Source of the DNA: Subtercola sp. Z020
GTDB taxonomy: Bacteria; Actinomycetota; Actinomycetes; Actinomycetales; Microbacteriaceae
DNA: 35,268 nt
Assembly: GCF_002931235.1 (NCBI RefSeq)
Contig: NZ_PSTT01000010.1
Coordinates: forward strand, 1 to 35,268
Direction: 5' to 3'
Both the position numbers and the translations under genes were made by a program. The notes beneath the pieces were generated by a model. The model was not told the origin of the DNA and searched no databases. It worked only from the letters and a program-made list of their open reading frames with translations. The stretch's first letter is position 1, and each line of letters opens with the position of its first letter. Below are positions 7,992 to 14,937 of this stretch, one piece after another.

Positions 7992-8762
7992 TCAGCCGAG
8001 GATGGGGAGCAGCGGGATGGCCAGCAGACCTGCGAGCACACCACCGATGATCGGGCCCACGACGGGAACCCAGGAGTACGACCAGTCGGACGGACCCTTG
8101 CCCTTGATGGGGAGGATGGCGTGCGCGATGCGCGGGCCGAGGTCACGTGCCGGGTTGATGGCGTAGCCGGTCGGTCCACCGAGCGAGGCGCCGATGCCGA
8201 TCACGAGCAGGGCGACGGGCAGTGCGCCGAGGGCCGCGAGGCCGCCCTCGCCCTGGCGACCGCCACTGAAGCCGATGACGACGAAGACCAGCACGAAGGT
8301 GCCGATGATCTCGGTGACGAGGTTCCAGCCGTACGAACGGATCGACGGACCGGTCGAGAAGACGCCCAGCTTGTTGGCCGGCTCCGGCTCCTCGTCGAAG
8401 TGCTGCTTGTAGGCGAGCCAGGTGAACACGGCGCCGATGATGGCACCGATCAGCTGGGCGCCGATGTAGGCGATCACCGTGACGACGTTGACGTCGACCA
8501 GGCTGTTCGCGCCACCGAACGTCTTGGCGCCGTTCGCGACGAGACCGAGGGTCACAGCCGGGTTGAGGTGTGCGCCCGAGGCGTACGAGACGATGACACC
8601 GGCGAAGACAGCAAGACCCCAGCCGAAGTTGACCATCAGGGTGCCCCCGTTGAAGCCTTTCGACTTCGTGAGGGCGACGTTGGCGACCACGCCGCAGCCG
8701 AGGAGCACGAGGAGGGCTGTGCCCACCAGCTCCGATACGAAATCAATACCGAGATTGTCCAC
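7992..8762 (-). CDS. glpF: Glycerol facilitator (aquaglyceroporin)
   Basis: A MIP-family channel in the cytoplasmic membrane for facilitated glycerol entry. The predicted 256 residues carry both half-helix motifs, HLNPAVT (NPA at 67-69) and INPARD (NPA at 203-205), plus six hydrophobic helices. The Asp just after the second NPA-Arg (D207) is the usual mark of glycerol-conducting rather than water-only members. GTG 8762 is chosen because GAAAGG lies five bases upstream and the conserved region begins immediately afterwards; a longer form from 8807 would add a charged, unlikely leader. It is the first gene of the glpF-glpK operon. A promoter and a palindromic operator lie between it and glpD. 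Confidence 0.95.
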   Translation of the reverse strand: MDNLGIDFVSELVGTALLVLLGCGVVANVALTKSKGFNGGTLMVNFGWGLAVFAGVIVSYASGAHLNPAVTLGLVANGAKTFGGANSLVDVNVVTVIAYIGAQLIGAIIGAVFTWLAYKQHFDEEPEPANKLGVFSTGPSIRSYGWNLVTEIIGTFVLVFVVIGFSGGRQGEGGLAALGALPVALLVIGIGASLGGPTGYAINPARDLGPRIAHAILPIKGKGPSDWSYSWVPVVGPIIGGVLAGLLAIPLLPILG

Positions 8763-8837
8763 GTTGACCTTTCTTCTGAGGCGACTTCGCCACATTTGTG
8801 TGCCCACGCCCCAGGGCGCGGTTCGGAACCAGTTTGA

Positions 8838-8867
8838 AACCTAGCGCCGACCCCGCCCCAGGGACAA
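8838..8867 (-). promoter_or_regulatory. Candidate glpFK promoter
   Basis: On the minus strand, TTGTCC (8862-8867) and TAGGTT (8838-8843) are separated by 18 bp, leaving a leader of about 70 nt before the glpF GTG. The palindrome at 8878-8893 lies directly upstream, a position typical of activator binding. Confidence 0.4.
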
Positions 8868-8877
8868 GGCGTCTGTC

Positions 8878-8893
8878 ATGCACATCCGTGCAT
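8878..8893. promoter_or_regulatory. Palindromic operator upstream of glpFK
   Basis: ATGCACATCCGTGCAT has perfect 6-bp arms around a 4-bp centre. It matches the layout of the palindrome beside the SorC regulator (TTGCAC, 4 bp, GTGCAA). It is centred about 55 bp upstream of the predicted glpFK start point. Confidence 0.55.
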
Positions 8894-8904
8894 AATTCTG
8901 CGTT

Positions 8905-10707
8905 CTACAGCTGGCTGGCGGAAGCGCTTGCAGAAACGCCCCCCGCGACCTTCTCCGCGACGGCGTCGGGAACGGCCGCCTCGAGCTCCAGACCGTGGTT
9001 GAACGCGAGGTCGTCCACGGCGAGCCGGCGTTCGGCGGCAAGTTCGTCGGCCGACCATCCGAGCTGCTTGCCGACGATCGTGCTGAGCTCGTCGAAGACG
9101 GGCTGCGTCAGGCCGCCGGTGAAGGCGACGATGGTTCGGCGCAACACGAGGTCGGTCAGGTGCACGACGTACTCGGTGCTGATGAGGTAGTCGAGCTCGG
9201 CCGTGCTGTACTCCGGCAGCGAGGTGAGCGCGGTGTCGTCGCTGTGCTCGCCGATGAAGGAGATCACCTGCGATGCCTTGGTGCCGTAGCGCTTCAGCAG
9301 CTGCGTCGCGCGTGCCGGAGTGAGTCCGCCCGAGTTCTTCGCGACCCACGCCTTCACGCCCGAGTCAGTGGTCGGGAAGTCGACGCCGCCGCCGATCTGC
9401 AGGTTCTCGGTGCCGACGGAGCGGGTCTTCTTCAGCAGTGCGAGCGTCTCGTTGGTGAGGTGTTCGCTGAGCGCACGCCACGTGGTCCACTTGCCGCCGA
9501 CCAGGCTGAGCATCGGGGTCTTCTTGTCGCCGGCGAACACGTTCTGTTCGATGCGGTAGTCGCGCGAGACGAAGCCGGGTGCGGTGTCGTCGTGCTTCGG
9601 CAGGGGGCGGATGCCCGAGTAGCGGAAGACGATCTGCGAACGATCGATCGCGATCGTTGGGAAAACGTGCGAGACGAGTTCGAAGAAGTAGTCGACCTCC
9701 TCTTCGGTGCAGACGGCGGGCTCCGCGGGGTCGGCGTCGATGTCGGTGGTGCCGACCAGCACGCGGCCGTTCAGCGGGTAGATCAGAACGATGCGGCCGT
9801 CGTTGTTCTCGAAGAACATCTCGCCCCCGGCGCAGGCGTCGAAGAGCTCCTGGTTGTCGAGAACGATGTGCGAGCCCTTCGTGCCGCCCATGTAGCTGGT
9901 CGACTTGCCGAGCGCGGCGTTGGTGAGGTCGGTCCACGGGCCGGAGGTGTTGACCACGACGTCGGCCTTCACGGTGAACTCGGTTCCGCTGACGTTGTCG
10001 CGCAGCACGACGCCCTCGGGGCTCGAGCCGATCGCCTCGACGTAGTTCGACTGGCGGGCCTTGGCCTTGCCGGCCACGATGCCGTCGCCGACGATGTCGA
10101 GCGCCAGGCGCTCCGGGTTCTCGACGGCTGCGTCGTAGTAGCGGGCCGTGTACTTCACGGTGTCGCGGAGCTTCGGGAACTTCTGCATGCTCTTCTTGTG
10201 GCCCTTGAACTCGTGGCGGGGCACCGTGCCGCCGTCGCGCGAGAACGAGTCGTACCCGGTGAGGCCCATCTTGATGAGCAACGCGCCGCGCTCCTTGGTC
10301 TTGCCGCCCGGCTTGTGGGTCAGCAGGCGCAGAGGGGCTGACAGGATGCCAGAGAAGGTCGAGAAGATCGGGATGGTCGTGGGCAGTGGCTTGACGTAGT
10401 GGGGTGCCAGCCGCAGCAGACGGTTGCGTTCCTGCACCGATTCACGAACCAGCCGGAACTCGCCGTTCTCGAGGTAGCGCACGCCACCGTGGATCATGTG
10501 ACTCGACGCGGCAGATGCGCCGGAGACGAAGTCGGCGCGCTCGATGAGCACGACGTCGACTCCCTGAAGGGCGAGGTCACGGAACGTTCCCACGCCGTTG
10601 ATGCCGCCGCCGATGACCAGGACTTCAGCCGTGGGGCGATCGATGATGGCCTGTACATCGCTGCGGAGACCGGTGGTCGCAGCCGATGAGGAGTTGTTGT
10701 CAGTCAC
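8905..10707 (-). CDS. glpD: Glycerol-3-phosphate dehydrogenase (FAD-dependent)
   Basis: Oxidises sn-glycerol-3-phosphate to dihydroxyacetone phosphate at the membrane and passes electrons to the quinone pool. The predicted 600-residue protein starts its core with the FAD dinucleotide fold VIGGGINGVG (31-40), followed by IERADFVSGASAASSHMIHGGVRYL, the typical GlpD signature. LVGTTDID, SYSGIRPL-like FRYSGIRPLPK and VGGKWTTWR follow, and a C-terminal DAO_C-type helical domain ends the protein. GTG 10707 is chosen because GAAGGCGAG lies about eight bases upstream and the preceding reading frame contains the promoter. It is transcribed separately from glpFK but in the same direction, and is divergent from the SorC regulator. 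Paired palindromes in the divergent region suggest shared control. Confidence 0.96.
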   Translation of the reverse strand: MTDNNSSSAATTGLRSDVQAIIDRPTAEVLVIGGGINGVGTFRDLALQGVDVVLIERADFVSGASAASSHMIHGGVRYLENGEFRLVRESVQERNRLLRLAPHYVKPLPTTIPIFSTFSGILSAPLRLLTHKPGGKTKERGALLIKMGLTGYDSFSRDGGTVPRHEFKGHKKSMQKFPKLRDTVKYTARYYDAAVENPERLALDIVGDGIVAGKAKARQSNYVEAIGSSPEGVVLRDNVSGTEFTVKADVVVNTSGPWTDLTNAALGKSTSYMGGTKGSHIVLDNQELFDACAGGEMFFENNDGRIVLIYPLNGRVLVGTTDIDADPAEPAVCTEEEVDYFFELVSHVFPTIAIDRSQIVFRYSGIRPLPKHDDTAPGFVSRDYRIEQNVFAGDKKTPMLSLVGGKWTTWRALSEHLTNETLALLKKTRSVGTENLQIGGGVDFPTTDSGVKAWVAKNSGGLTPARATQLLKRYGTKASQVISFIGEHSDDTALTSLPEYSTAELDYLISTEYVVHLTDLVLRRTIVAFTGGLTQPVFDELSTIVGKQLGWSADELAAERRLAVDDLAFNHGLELEAAVPDAVAEKVAGGVSASASASQL

Positions 10708-10736
10708 TGTGTACTCGCCTTCGTGTAAGTCCCAGG

Positions 10737-10750
10737 TTGCACCCGCGCAA
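10737..10750. promoter_or_regulatory. Second operator-like palindrome in the glpD leader
   Basis: TTGCACCCGCGCAA is followed by TCCGTG, the same six bases that follow the main palindrome at 10802-10817. The spacer between arms is two bases shorter. It lies just downstream of the predicted glpD start point, where binding would be expected to block transcription. Confidence 0.4.
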
Positions 10751-10767
10751 TCCGTGTGACTCAATAC

Positions 10768-10796
10768 ATACTGAGAACTGTGACACGAATGGTCAA
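10768..10796 (-). promoter_or_regulatory. glpD promoter
   Basis: On the minus strand, TTGACC (10791-10796) and CAGTAT (10768-10773) are separated by exactly 17 bp. The palindrome at 10802-10817 abuts the -35, centred about 48 bp before the expected start point. Confidence 0.6.
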
Positions 10797-10801
10797 GGTA
10801 G

Positions 10802-10817
10802 TTGCACACATGTGCAA
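10802..10817. promoter_or_regulatory. Palindromic operator between glpD and the SorC regulator
   Basis: TTGCACACATGTGCAA has perfect 7-bp arms around a 2-bp centre. It lies next to the glpD -35 and only 18 bp before the regulator's start codon. It could activate glpD while repressing the regulator's own gene. Confidence 0.6.
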
Positions 10818-10835
10818 TCCGTGGAAGGGCGCACG

Positions 10836-11813
10836 ATGAGACCACCGGTGGCCGAGCATCCGGCAGCCAGCGAACGCGTGCGAGACGCGTTGCGCGCCGC
10901 ACACCTCTACTACATGCAGGATCTCACGATGGAGGCGATCGCGGCAGAGTTGCACACCTCGCGTTCGTCGGTCTCGCGCCTGATCAGCTACGCCCGGGAG
11001 GCCGGCCTGGTCGAGATCCAGGTGAAGACGCCGGCCGAGCGCATCTCGACGGCGCTGCAGCGCATCCAGGACAAGCACCATGTCACCGTGCACGTCGTGC
11101 CGGTGCCCGATTCGGCGAACGAGGTCGACCGTCTGGAGCGGGTGGGAATGTCGGCCGCGCGCATCCTGAACCAGTACTTCGACTCGAACATGACGATGGG
11201 CATCGCCTGGGGCAGCACCGTGAGCGCCGTCTCCCGCCATCTGCAGCCGAAAGTGACGCACAACTCGCAGATCGTGCAGCTGAATGGGGCGGCAAACACG
11301 CGAACGACAGGAATCGTCTACGCCAGCGAGATCATGAGCCGGTTCGGTACGGCCTACGGCGCGTACGTTCAGCAGTTCCCTGTTCCGGCCTTCTTCGACG
11401 ACCCTGCGACCAAGCAGGTGCTCTGGCGTGAGCGCAGCATCCGCCGGGTGCTCGACATTCAGAAGCGAATGGATGTCGCGCTCTTCGGGCTCGGCACGCC
11501 GCTCTCAGACGTACCCGGCCACGTCTACACGAGCGGCTACCTCGACGAACAGGACTTCCAGAGCCTCACGGCCTCGCATGTCGTCGGTGACGTCGCGACC
11601 GTGTTCTACCGCTCAGACGGGTCGAGTTCAGACGTGCCGATGAACCTGCGCTCGAGCGGGCCGCCCCTCGACCAGCTCGCGCGGGTGTCGAGGCGCATCT
11701 GCGTCGTCTCGGGCAAGTCCCGGATGCCCGCCCTCCGCGGCGCGCTGGCCGCGCACCTGATCACCGACCTCATCGTCGACGAGGCCACGGTGCACGGCCT
11801 GATGGACGACTGA
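10836..11813 (+). CDS. SorC/DeoR-type sugar-binding transcriptional regulator, predicted glycerol regulator
   Basis: A 325-residue DNA-binding protein. Residues 15-60 form a helix-turn-helix (LYYMQDLTMEAIAAELHTSRSSVSRLISYARE), which is the typical SorC-family start. From about 95 to the end lies a sugar-phosphate sensor domain with MGIAWGSTVSAV, LNGAAN, RFGTAYGAY and DVALFGLGTPLSD. Family members sense phosphorylated sugars; here the ligand is probably glycerol-3-phosphate or a later triose phosphate, inferred only from the neighbours. ATG 10836 is preceded by GGAAGG. The gene is divergent from glpD and shares a 128-bp region with it that contains two related palindromes; a third lies before glpFK. 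It appears to take the place that a DeoR-type GlpR holds in many bacteria. Confidence 0.85.
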   Translation: MRPPVAEHPAASERVRDALRAAHLYYMQDLTMEAIAAELHTSRSSVSRLISYAREAGLVEIQVKTPAERISTALQRIQDKHHVTVHVVPVPDSANEVDRLERVGMSAARILNQYFDSNMTMGIAWGSTVSAVSRHLQPKVTHNSQIVQLNGAANTRTTGIVYASEIMSRFGTAYGAYVQQFPVPAFFDDPATKQVLWRERSIRRVLDIQKRMDVALFGLGTPLSDVPGHVYTSGYLDEQDFQSLTASHVVGDVATVFYRSDGSSSDVPMNLRSSGPPLDQLARVSRRICVVSGKSRMPALRGALAAHLITDLIVDEATVHGLMDD

Positions 11814-11821
11814 ATATTCTG

Positions 11822-11846
11822 GTGCGCCGCCGCCCCTGCGGCGCAC
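11822..11846. terminator. Hairpin terminator between convergent genes
   Basis: GTGCGCCGC (11822-11830) pairs with GCGGCGCAC (11838-11846) around seven bases, six bases after the SorC regulator's stop. There is no T-tract. It could also serve the convergent aldo/keto reductase gene. Confidence 0.6.
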
Positions 11847-11936
11847 GACCGGGGGTGCCGACTCGGCGGTGCCTCCTGCCCCGGAAGACGGAGGAAGCGA
11901 CGTACACGCCGCCGCTTCCTCCCGACCACGCCGCCG

Positions 11937-12884
11937 CTAGCCGTTCCAGGCGCTGACGGCGTCGAGCTCGGCGACCTCGTCGGAGCTGAGCGTCACGTCG
12001 GCGACAGCCACGAGGTCGGCGACCTGCGAGACCCGGCTGGCGCTCGCGATGGGGGCGACCACGGTCGGCTTGGCCAGCAGCCAGGCGAGCGCGGTGGTGG
12101 TGATGCTGGCGCCGTGGGCGCGGCCGATGCGTTCGAGCGCGTCGATGATGGCGAGGCCCTGGGTGCTGACGAACTTCGCCGCCCCCGAGGCGCGGGGGGA
12201 GTCGCCGATGTCGTCTTTCGAGCGGTACTTGCCGGTGAGGAAGCCGCTGGCGAGAGAGTAATACGGTACGACTCCGAGGTGCTCGCGCTCGGCGATCGGC
12301 GCGAGGGTGTCTTCGAAGTCGTTGCGGTGCACCAGGTTGTAGTGCGGCTGCAGCGCGACCGGCAGGGCGAAACCGTTGGCCCTGGCGACCTCGAAGTACG
12401 CGTCGATGCGCTCGGGCGAGTAGTTCGACAGGGCGATGTAGCGCACCTTGCCGGCCTTCACGAGCTCGTCGAAGGCGCCGGCGGTCTCTTCGAGGGGGGT
12501 CTCCTCGTCGTCGAAGTGGGCGAAGTAGAGGTCGATCACGTCGGTCTGCAGGCGCGCGAGCGAGGCGTCGGCGGCGGCGCGGATGTTCGCGGCCGCGAGA
12601 CCCATGAAGTCGGGATGCCGGCTGACCTTCGTCGCGACGACGATCTGGTCGCGCACGCCGCGGTCGGCCATCCACTCGCCGATGATCGTCTCGGACTCCC
12701 CGCCGTGGTTGCCGGGAGCGAAAGCCGAGTACGAGTCGGCGGTGTCGATGAAGTTGCCGCCCGCAGCGGTGTAGGCGTCGAGGATGTCGAAGGAGGCGTC
12801 GCGGTCGGCCGTCCAGCCGAACACATTGCCGCCGAGGGAGAGGGGAAAGACGTCGAGGTCGCTGGAACCGATGAGAGAAGTCAT
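11937..12884 (-). CDS. Aldo/keto reductase
   Basis: A 315-residue cytosolic NADPH-dependent oxidoreductase of the AKR superfamily, a TIM barrel that reduces aldehydes or ketones. The catalytic tetrad is intact: D47 and Y52 in FIDTADSY, K86 in VATKV and H123 in YFAHFDD. The C-terminal half carries VVPYYSLASGFLTGKY and a cofactor-binding run around TVVAPIASASRVSQVADL. Sequence style suggests the bacterial YajO/YdhF-like oxidoreductase group; the substrate cannot be read. The start at ATG 12884 is supported by a -10 element six bases upstream and no ribosome site, so it is probably leaderless. It is divergent from a MarR regulator 67 bp away, which is the likely controller. It is convergent with the SorC gene. 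Confidence 0.93.
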   Translation of the reverse strand: MTSLIGSSDLDVFPLSLGGNVFGWTADRDASFDILDAYTAAGGNFIDTADSYSAFAPGNHGGESETIIGEWMADRGVRDQIVVATKVSRHPDFMGLAAANIRAAADASLARLQTDVIDLYFAHFDDEETPLEETAGAFDELVKAGKVRYIALSNYSPERIDAYFEVARANGFALPVALQPHYNLVHRNDFEDTLAPIAEREHLGVVPYYSLASGFLTGKYRSKDDIGDSPRASGAAKFVSTQGLAIIDALERIGRAHGASITTTALAWLLAKPTVVAPIASASRVSQVADLVAVADVTLSSDEVAELDAVSAWNG

Positions 12885-12896
12885 ACTTTCAGGCTA
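12882..12896 (-). promoter_or_regulatory. Leaderless start of the aldo/keto reductase
   Basis: On the minus strand, TAGCCT (12891-12896) is followed by GAAAGT and then ATG (12882-12884). A -10 element six bases before the start codon leaves no untranslated leader. Confidence 0.5.
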
Positions 12897-12951
12897 CGCC
12901 GAGTGTGGCTGCAGATGGTGCTCGAAGGTTTGGTCGGTAGTGTCGGGTTCC

Positions 12952-13425
12952 ATGTCGCCTGACGATTCGCCCGCCGCCGCAGGGCCACCCGAGCAGAGCG
13001 TCGTGCTCGACATCGAGTCGGGCATCGCGCAGTTGTTCCGGTCGGCGCGGCAGGCCATCCGCCTGTACTCGGCCGAGGTGCATCCCGACCTCCAGCCCAC
13101 GGGCTTCTCCATCCTCCGGCACATCGCGCAGAACGGGCCCTCGCAGGCGAGCAGCATCGTGGCCGTCACGGGGCTCGATAAGAGCGCGGTCAGTCGCCAG
13201 CTCTCGACGCTCCGGATGCTCGGACTGGTGACCACGCGGCCCGATCCGAACGACGGCCGCTCGAGCTACCTGGTGATGACGCCGCTCGCCGAGGAGCGGC
13301 TGGCGGCCGTGCGCGCGATGGTGACCAGGGACTATGCGGAGCGGTTCGAGACGTGGAGCCCGGCGGAGCTCGCCACCTTCGCGTCGCTGCTCGGGCGCTT
13401 CAACGGCGCTGCCGGGGGTCGCTGA
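12952..13425 (+). CDS. MarR family transcriptional regulator
   Basis: A 157-residue winged-helix regulator that acts as a dimer. The recognition region reads LQPTGFSILRHIAQNGPSQ, then SSIVAVTGLDKSAVSRQLSTLRMLGLV, followed by the wing TTRPDPNDGRSSYLVMT, which is textbook MarR. The ligand is unknown. It is divergent from the aldo/keto reductase gene and probably represses it in response to a toxic carbonyl or phenolic compound (inference). TAGTGT at 12938-12943 lies 8 nt before ATG 12952, so this start may be leaderless; GTG 12940 is an in-frame alternative. No clear palindrome was found in the 67-bp divergent region, so the operator is not assigned. Confidence 0.9.
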   Translation: MSPDDSPAAAGPPEQSVVLDIESGIAQLFRSARQAIRLYSAEVHPDLQPTGFSILRHIAQNGPSQASSIVAVTGLDKSAVSRQLSTLRMLGLVTTRPDPNDGRSSYLVMTPLAEERLAAVRAMVTRDYAERFETWSPAELATFASLLGRFNGAAGGR

Positions 13426-13470
13426 CCGCGCAGTGCTGGCCGGATGCGCTGGCCGGGCCAGCTGCCTCGG

Positions 13471-13499
13471 CTTGACCCTGACGCAGCGTCAACCTCAAG
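13471..13499. promoter_or_regulatory. Long MerR-type palindromic operator
   Basis: A core of TGACGC and GCGTCA around one base (13479-13491) is flanked symmetrically by CTTGA (13471-13475) and TCAAG (13495-13499). It lies directly before the TipA-like gene. Boxes of this shape, with a TTGACC -35 at the left edge, are typical of the TipA/Mta branch of MerR regulators. Confidence 0.65.
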
Positions 13500-13500
13500 C

Positions 13501-14310
13501 GTGGCCGGTATAACGAACGACGACCGGGAGTGGACGATCCAGCAGACCGCTGCGCTCGCCCGAACCACCAGCCGCACCTTGCGGCACTACGACGAGCTCG
13601 GGCTGCTGGTGCCCAGCCGTGTCGGGGCCAACGGCTACCGCTACTACGACGCCGCCGCACTGCTGCGACTGCAGCGCATCCTGCTGCTGCGGCAGCTCGG
13701 GCTCGGGTTGCCGGCCATCGCCGGGGTGCTGGCGAACGCCGGCGACCCCGCTTCGACGCTCGGCACGCACCTCGAGTGGCTCCGTTCGGAGCGCCAGCGA
13801 CTCGACACGCAGATCGCCGCCGTTCAGCAGACGCTCGACGGCATACAGAAAGAAGAACCACTGATGGCAGACACGATGTTCGACGGATTCGATCACACGC
13901 AGCACGAACGGGAGGTGATCGAGCGCTGGGGCCCGTCGGCGTACGCGCACTCCGACTCATGGTGGCGCGGGCTGACGGATGCCGAGCAGCACGCGTTCAC
14001 GGCCGAGGGCCGCGCGACGGCGGCCGACTTCGCGGCGCTCCGTGCGGCGGGAGCCGATGCTGCGGGCGCGGCGGCGCAGGCCCTCGCCGCGCGCCACGTC
14101 GCGTGGCTCGCCCGCGCGCTGGGCGGCGCCGCTGCCGGGGGCGGCGCGCCTGTCGGGTCCGGCGGCATCACGGCCGAGTACCTCGTCGGGCTCGGCGACC
14201 TCTACGCCAGCGACGAGCGCTTCGGCCGCACCTACGATCGCCACGGCGCAGGCACCGCGGCCTCCGTGCGCGACGCGCTGCGCGCCTACGCCGCCACCCT
14301 CCCCGACTGA
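13501..14310 (+). CDS. TipA-like MerR family regulator with TipAS ligand-binding domain
   Basis: Predicted 269 residues. The MerR helix-turn-helix spans about 10-78 (WTIQQTAALARTTSRTLRHYDELGLL, then GYRYYDAAALLRLQRILLLRQLGLGL), followed by a coiled-coil dimer helix to about 118. The C-terminal TipAS-type domain runs from about 125 to 269, with FDHTQHEREVIERWG, SDSWWRGL, YLVGLGDLYASDERFGRTYD and HGAGTAASVRDALRAY. In Streptomyces TipA this domain traps thiopeptide-like compounds and the protein activates efflux or self-protection genes. GTG 13501 is a provisional start, because a TATAAC just inside the gene (13508-13513) could be a -10 for a slightly shorter form. An in-frame ATG at 13864 lies where TipA makes its short form. 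The target genes are unclear; the gene probably controls itself. Confidence 0.88.
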   Translation: MAGITNDDREWTIQQTAALARTTSRTLRHYDELGLLVPSRVGANGYRYYDAAALLRLQRILLLRQLGLGLPAIAGVLANAGDPASTLGTHLEWLRSERQRLDTQIAAVQQTLDGIQKEEPLMADTMFDGFDHTQHEREVIERWGPSAYAHSDSWWRGLTDAEQHAFTAEGRATAADFAALRAAGADAAGAAAQALAARHVAWLARALGGAAAGGGAPVGSGGITAEYLVGLGDLYASDERFGRTYDRHGAGTAASVRDALRAYAATLPD

Positions 14311-14332
14311 CCCCCGTCTGGCCGGGGCCGCG

Positions 14333-14866
14333 CTAGAAGGCGGGCGCGGGCGGGGGCGGCGCCAGCACGGCGCGGTAGACGTCGGCCACTCGCGCGAGGT
14401 AGAGCTCGATGGCGGCGCGCTCGGCGGGGGCGAAGTCGTCGAGCACGGCATCGACCCCGAAGATGAGGGGGCGGAGGGCCGCGAAGGTGCGGGCGACGGA
14501 TGCCGCGGCCGGCACGACGCGCACGCTGCGGCGGTCGCTGGGGTGGGCTTCGCGGGCGGCGTGCCCAGCCTTCTCGAGGCGGTCGATGACGAGCGTGGTG
14601 GCGGCGGTGGTGATGCCGAGGCGGTGGGCGAGCTCGGTGGGGCTGAGTGGGCCGGCCTCGATGAGGTGTTCCATCGCCTCGAGGTCGGTGGTGTTGATGG
14701 CGAGGCGCGCAGCAAGGTGGCGCTCGAAGTCGGCGGTGAGATTCAGCAACTCGCGGAAGGTGAGGCTCGCCTGCCGCATCTCCGCCTGCCGCTCGCCCAG
14801 CAGCGTCTGCGGCGCATCGTCGCCACCCGCGGCCTCCAGCGGGCGAGGCGAACGCGACGGGGTCAT
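14333..14866 (-). CDS. MarR family transcriptional regulator of the MMPL/RND genes
   Basis: A 177-residue winged-helix protein. The DNA-binding part includes INTTDLEAMEHLIEAGPLSPTELAHRLGITTAATTLVIDRLEKAGHA and the wing REAHPSDRRSVRVV, typical of MarR. The first 40 residues and the final Pro-rich PPPPAPAF tail are variable. It is divergent from the MMPL transporter, with a near-perfect inverted repeat in the 71-bp gap. The simplest reading is an autoregulating repressor of the efflux genes that releases DNA when it binds a drug or lipid. ATG 14866 is preferred over upstream codons because TAGGAT lies seven bases before it (leaderless) and AGGA is within reach as a weak ribosome site. Confidence 0.9.
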   Translation of the reverse strand: MTPSRSPRPLEAAGGDDAPQTLLGERQAEMRQASLTFRELLNLTADFERHLAARLAINTTDLEAMEHLIEAGPLSPTELAHRLGITTAATTLVIDRLEKAGHAAREAHPSDRRSVRVVPAAASVARTFAALRPLIFGVDAVLDDFAPAERAAIELYLARVADVYRAVLAPPPPAPAF

Positions 14867-14888
14867 GACAACGATCCTATCGTCTGTT

Positions 14889-14909
14889 ATTGTCAAGGAG
14901 CTTAACAAT
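14889..14909. promoter_or_regulatory. Operator of the divergent MarR-MMPL pair
   Basis: ATTGTCAAG (14889-14897) and CTTAACAAT (14901-14909) form 9-bp arms with one mismatch around GAG. It lies between the two divergent genes, over a TTGACA-like box on the minus strand. Its size and symmetry fit a MarR dimer. Confidence 0.65.
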
Positions 14910-14937
14910 CAGGCAAGTGAGAGAAACGGACGACAGC

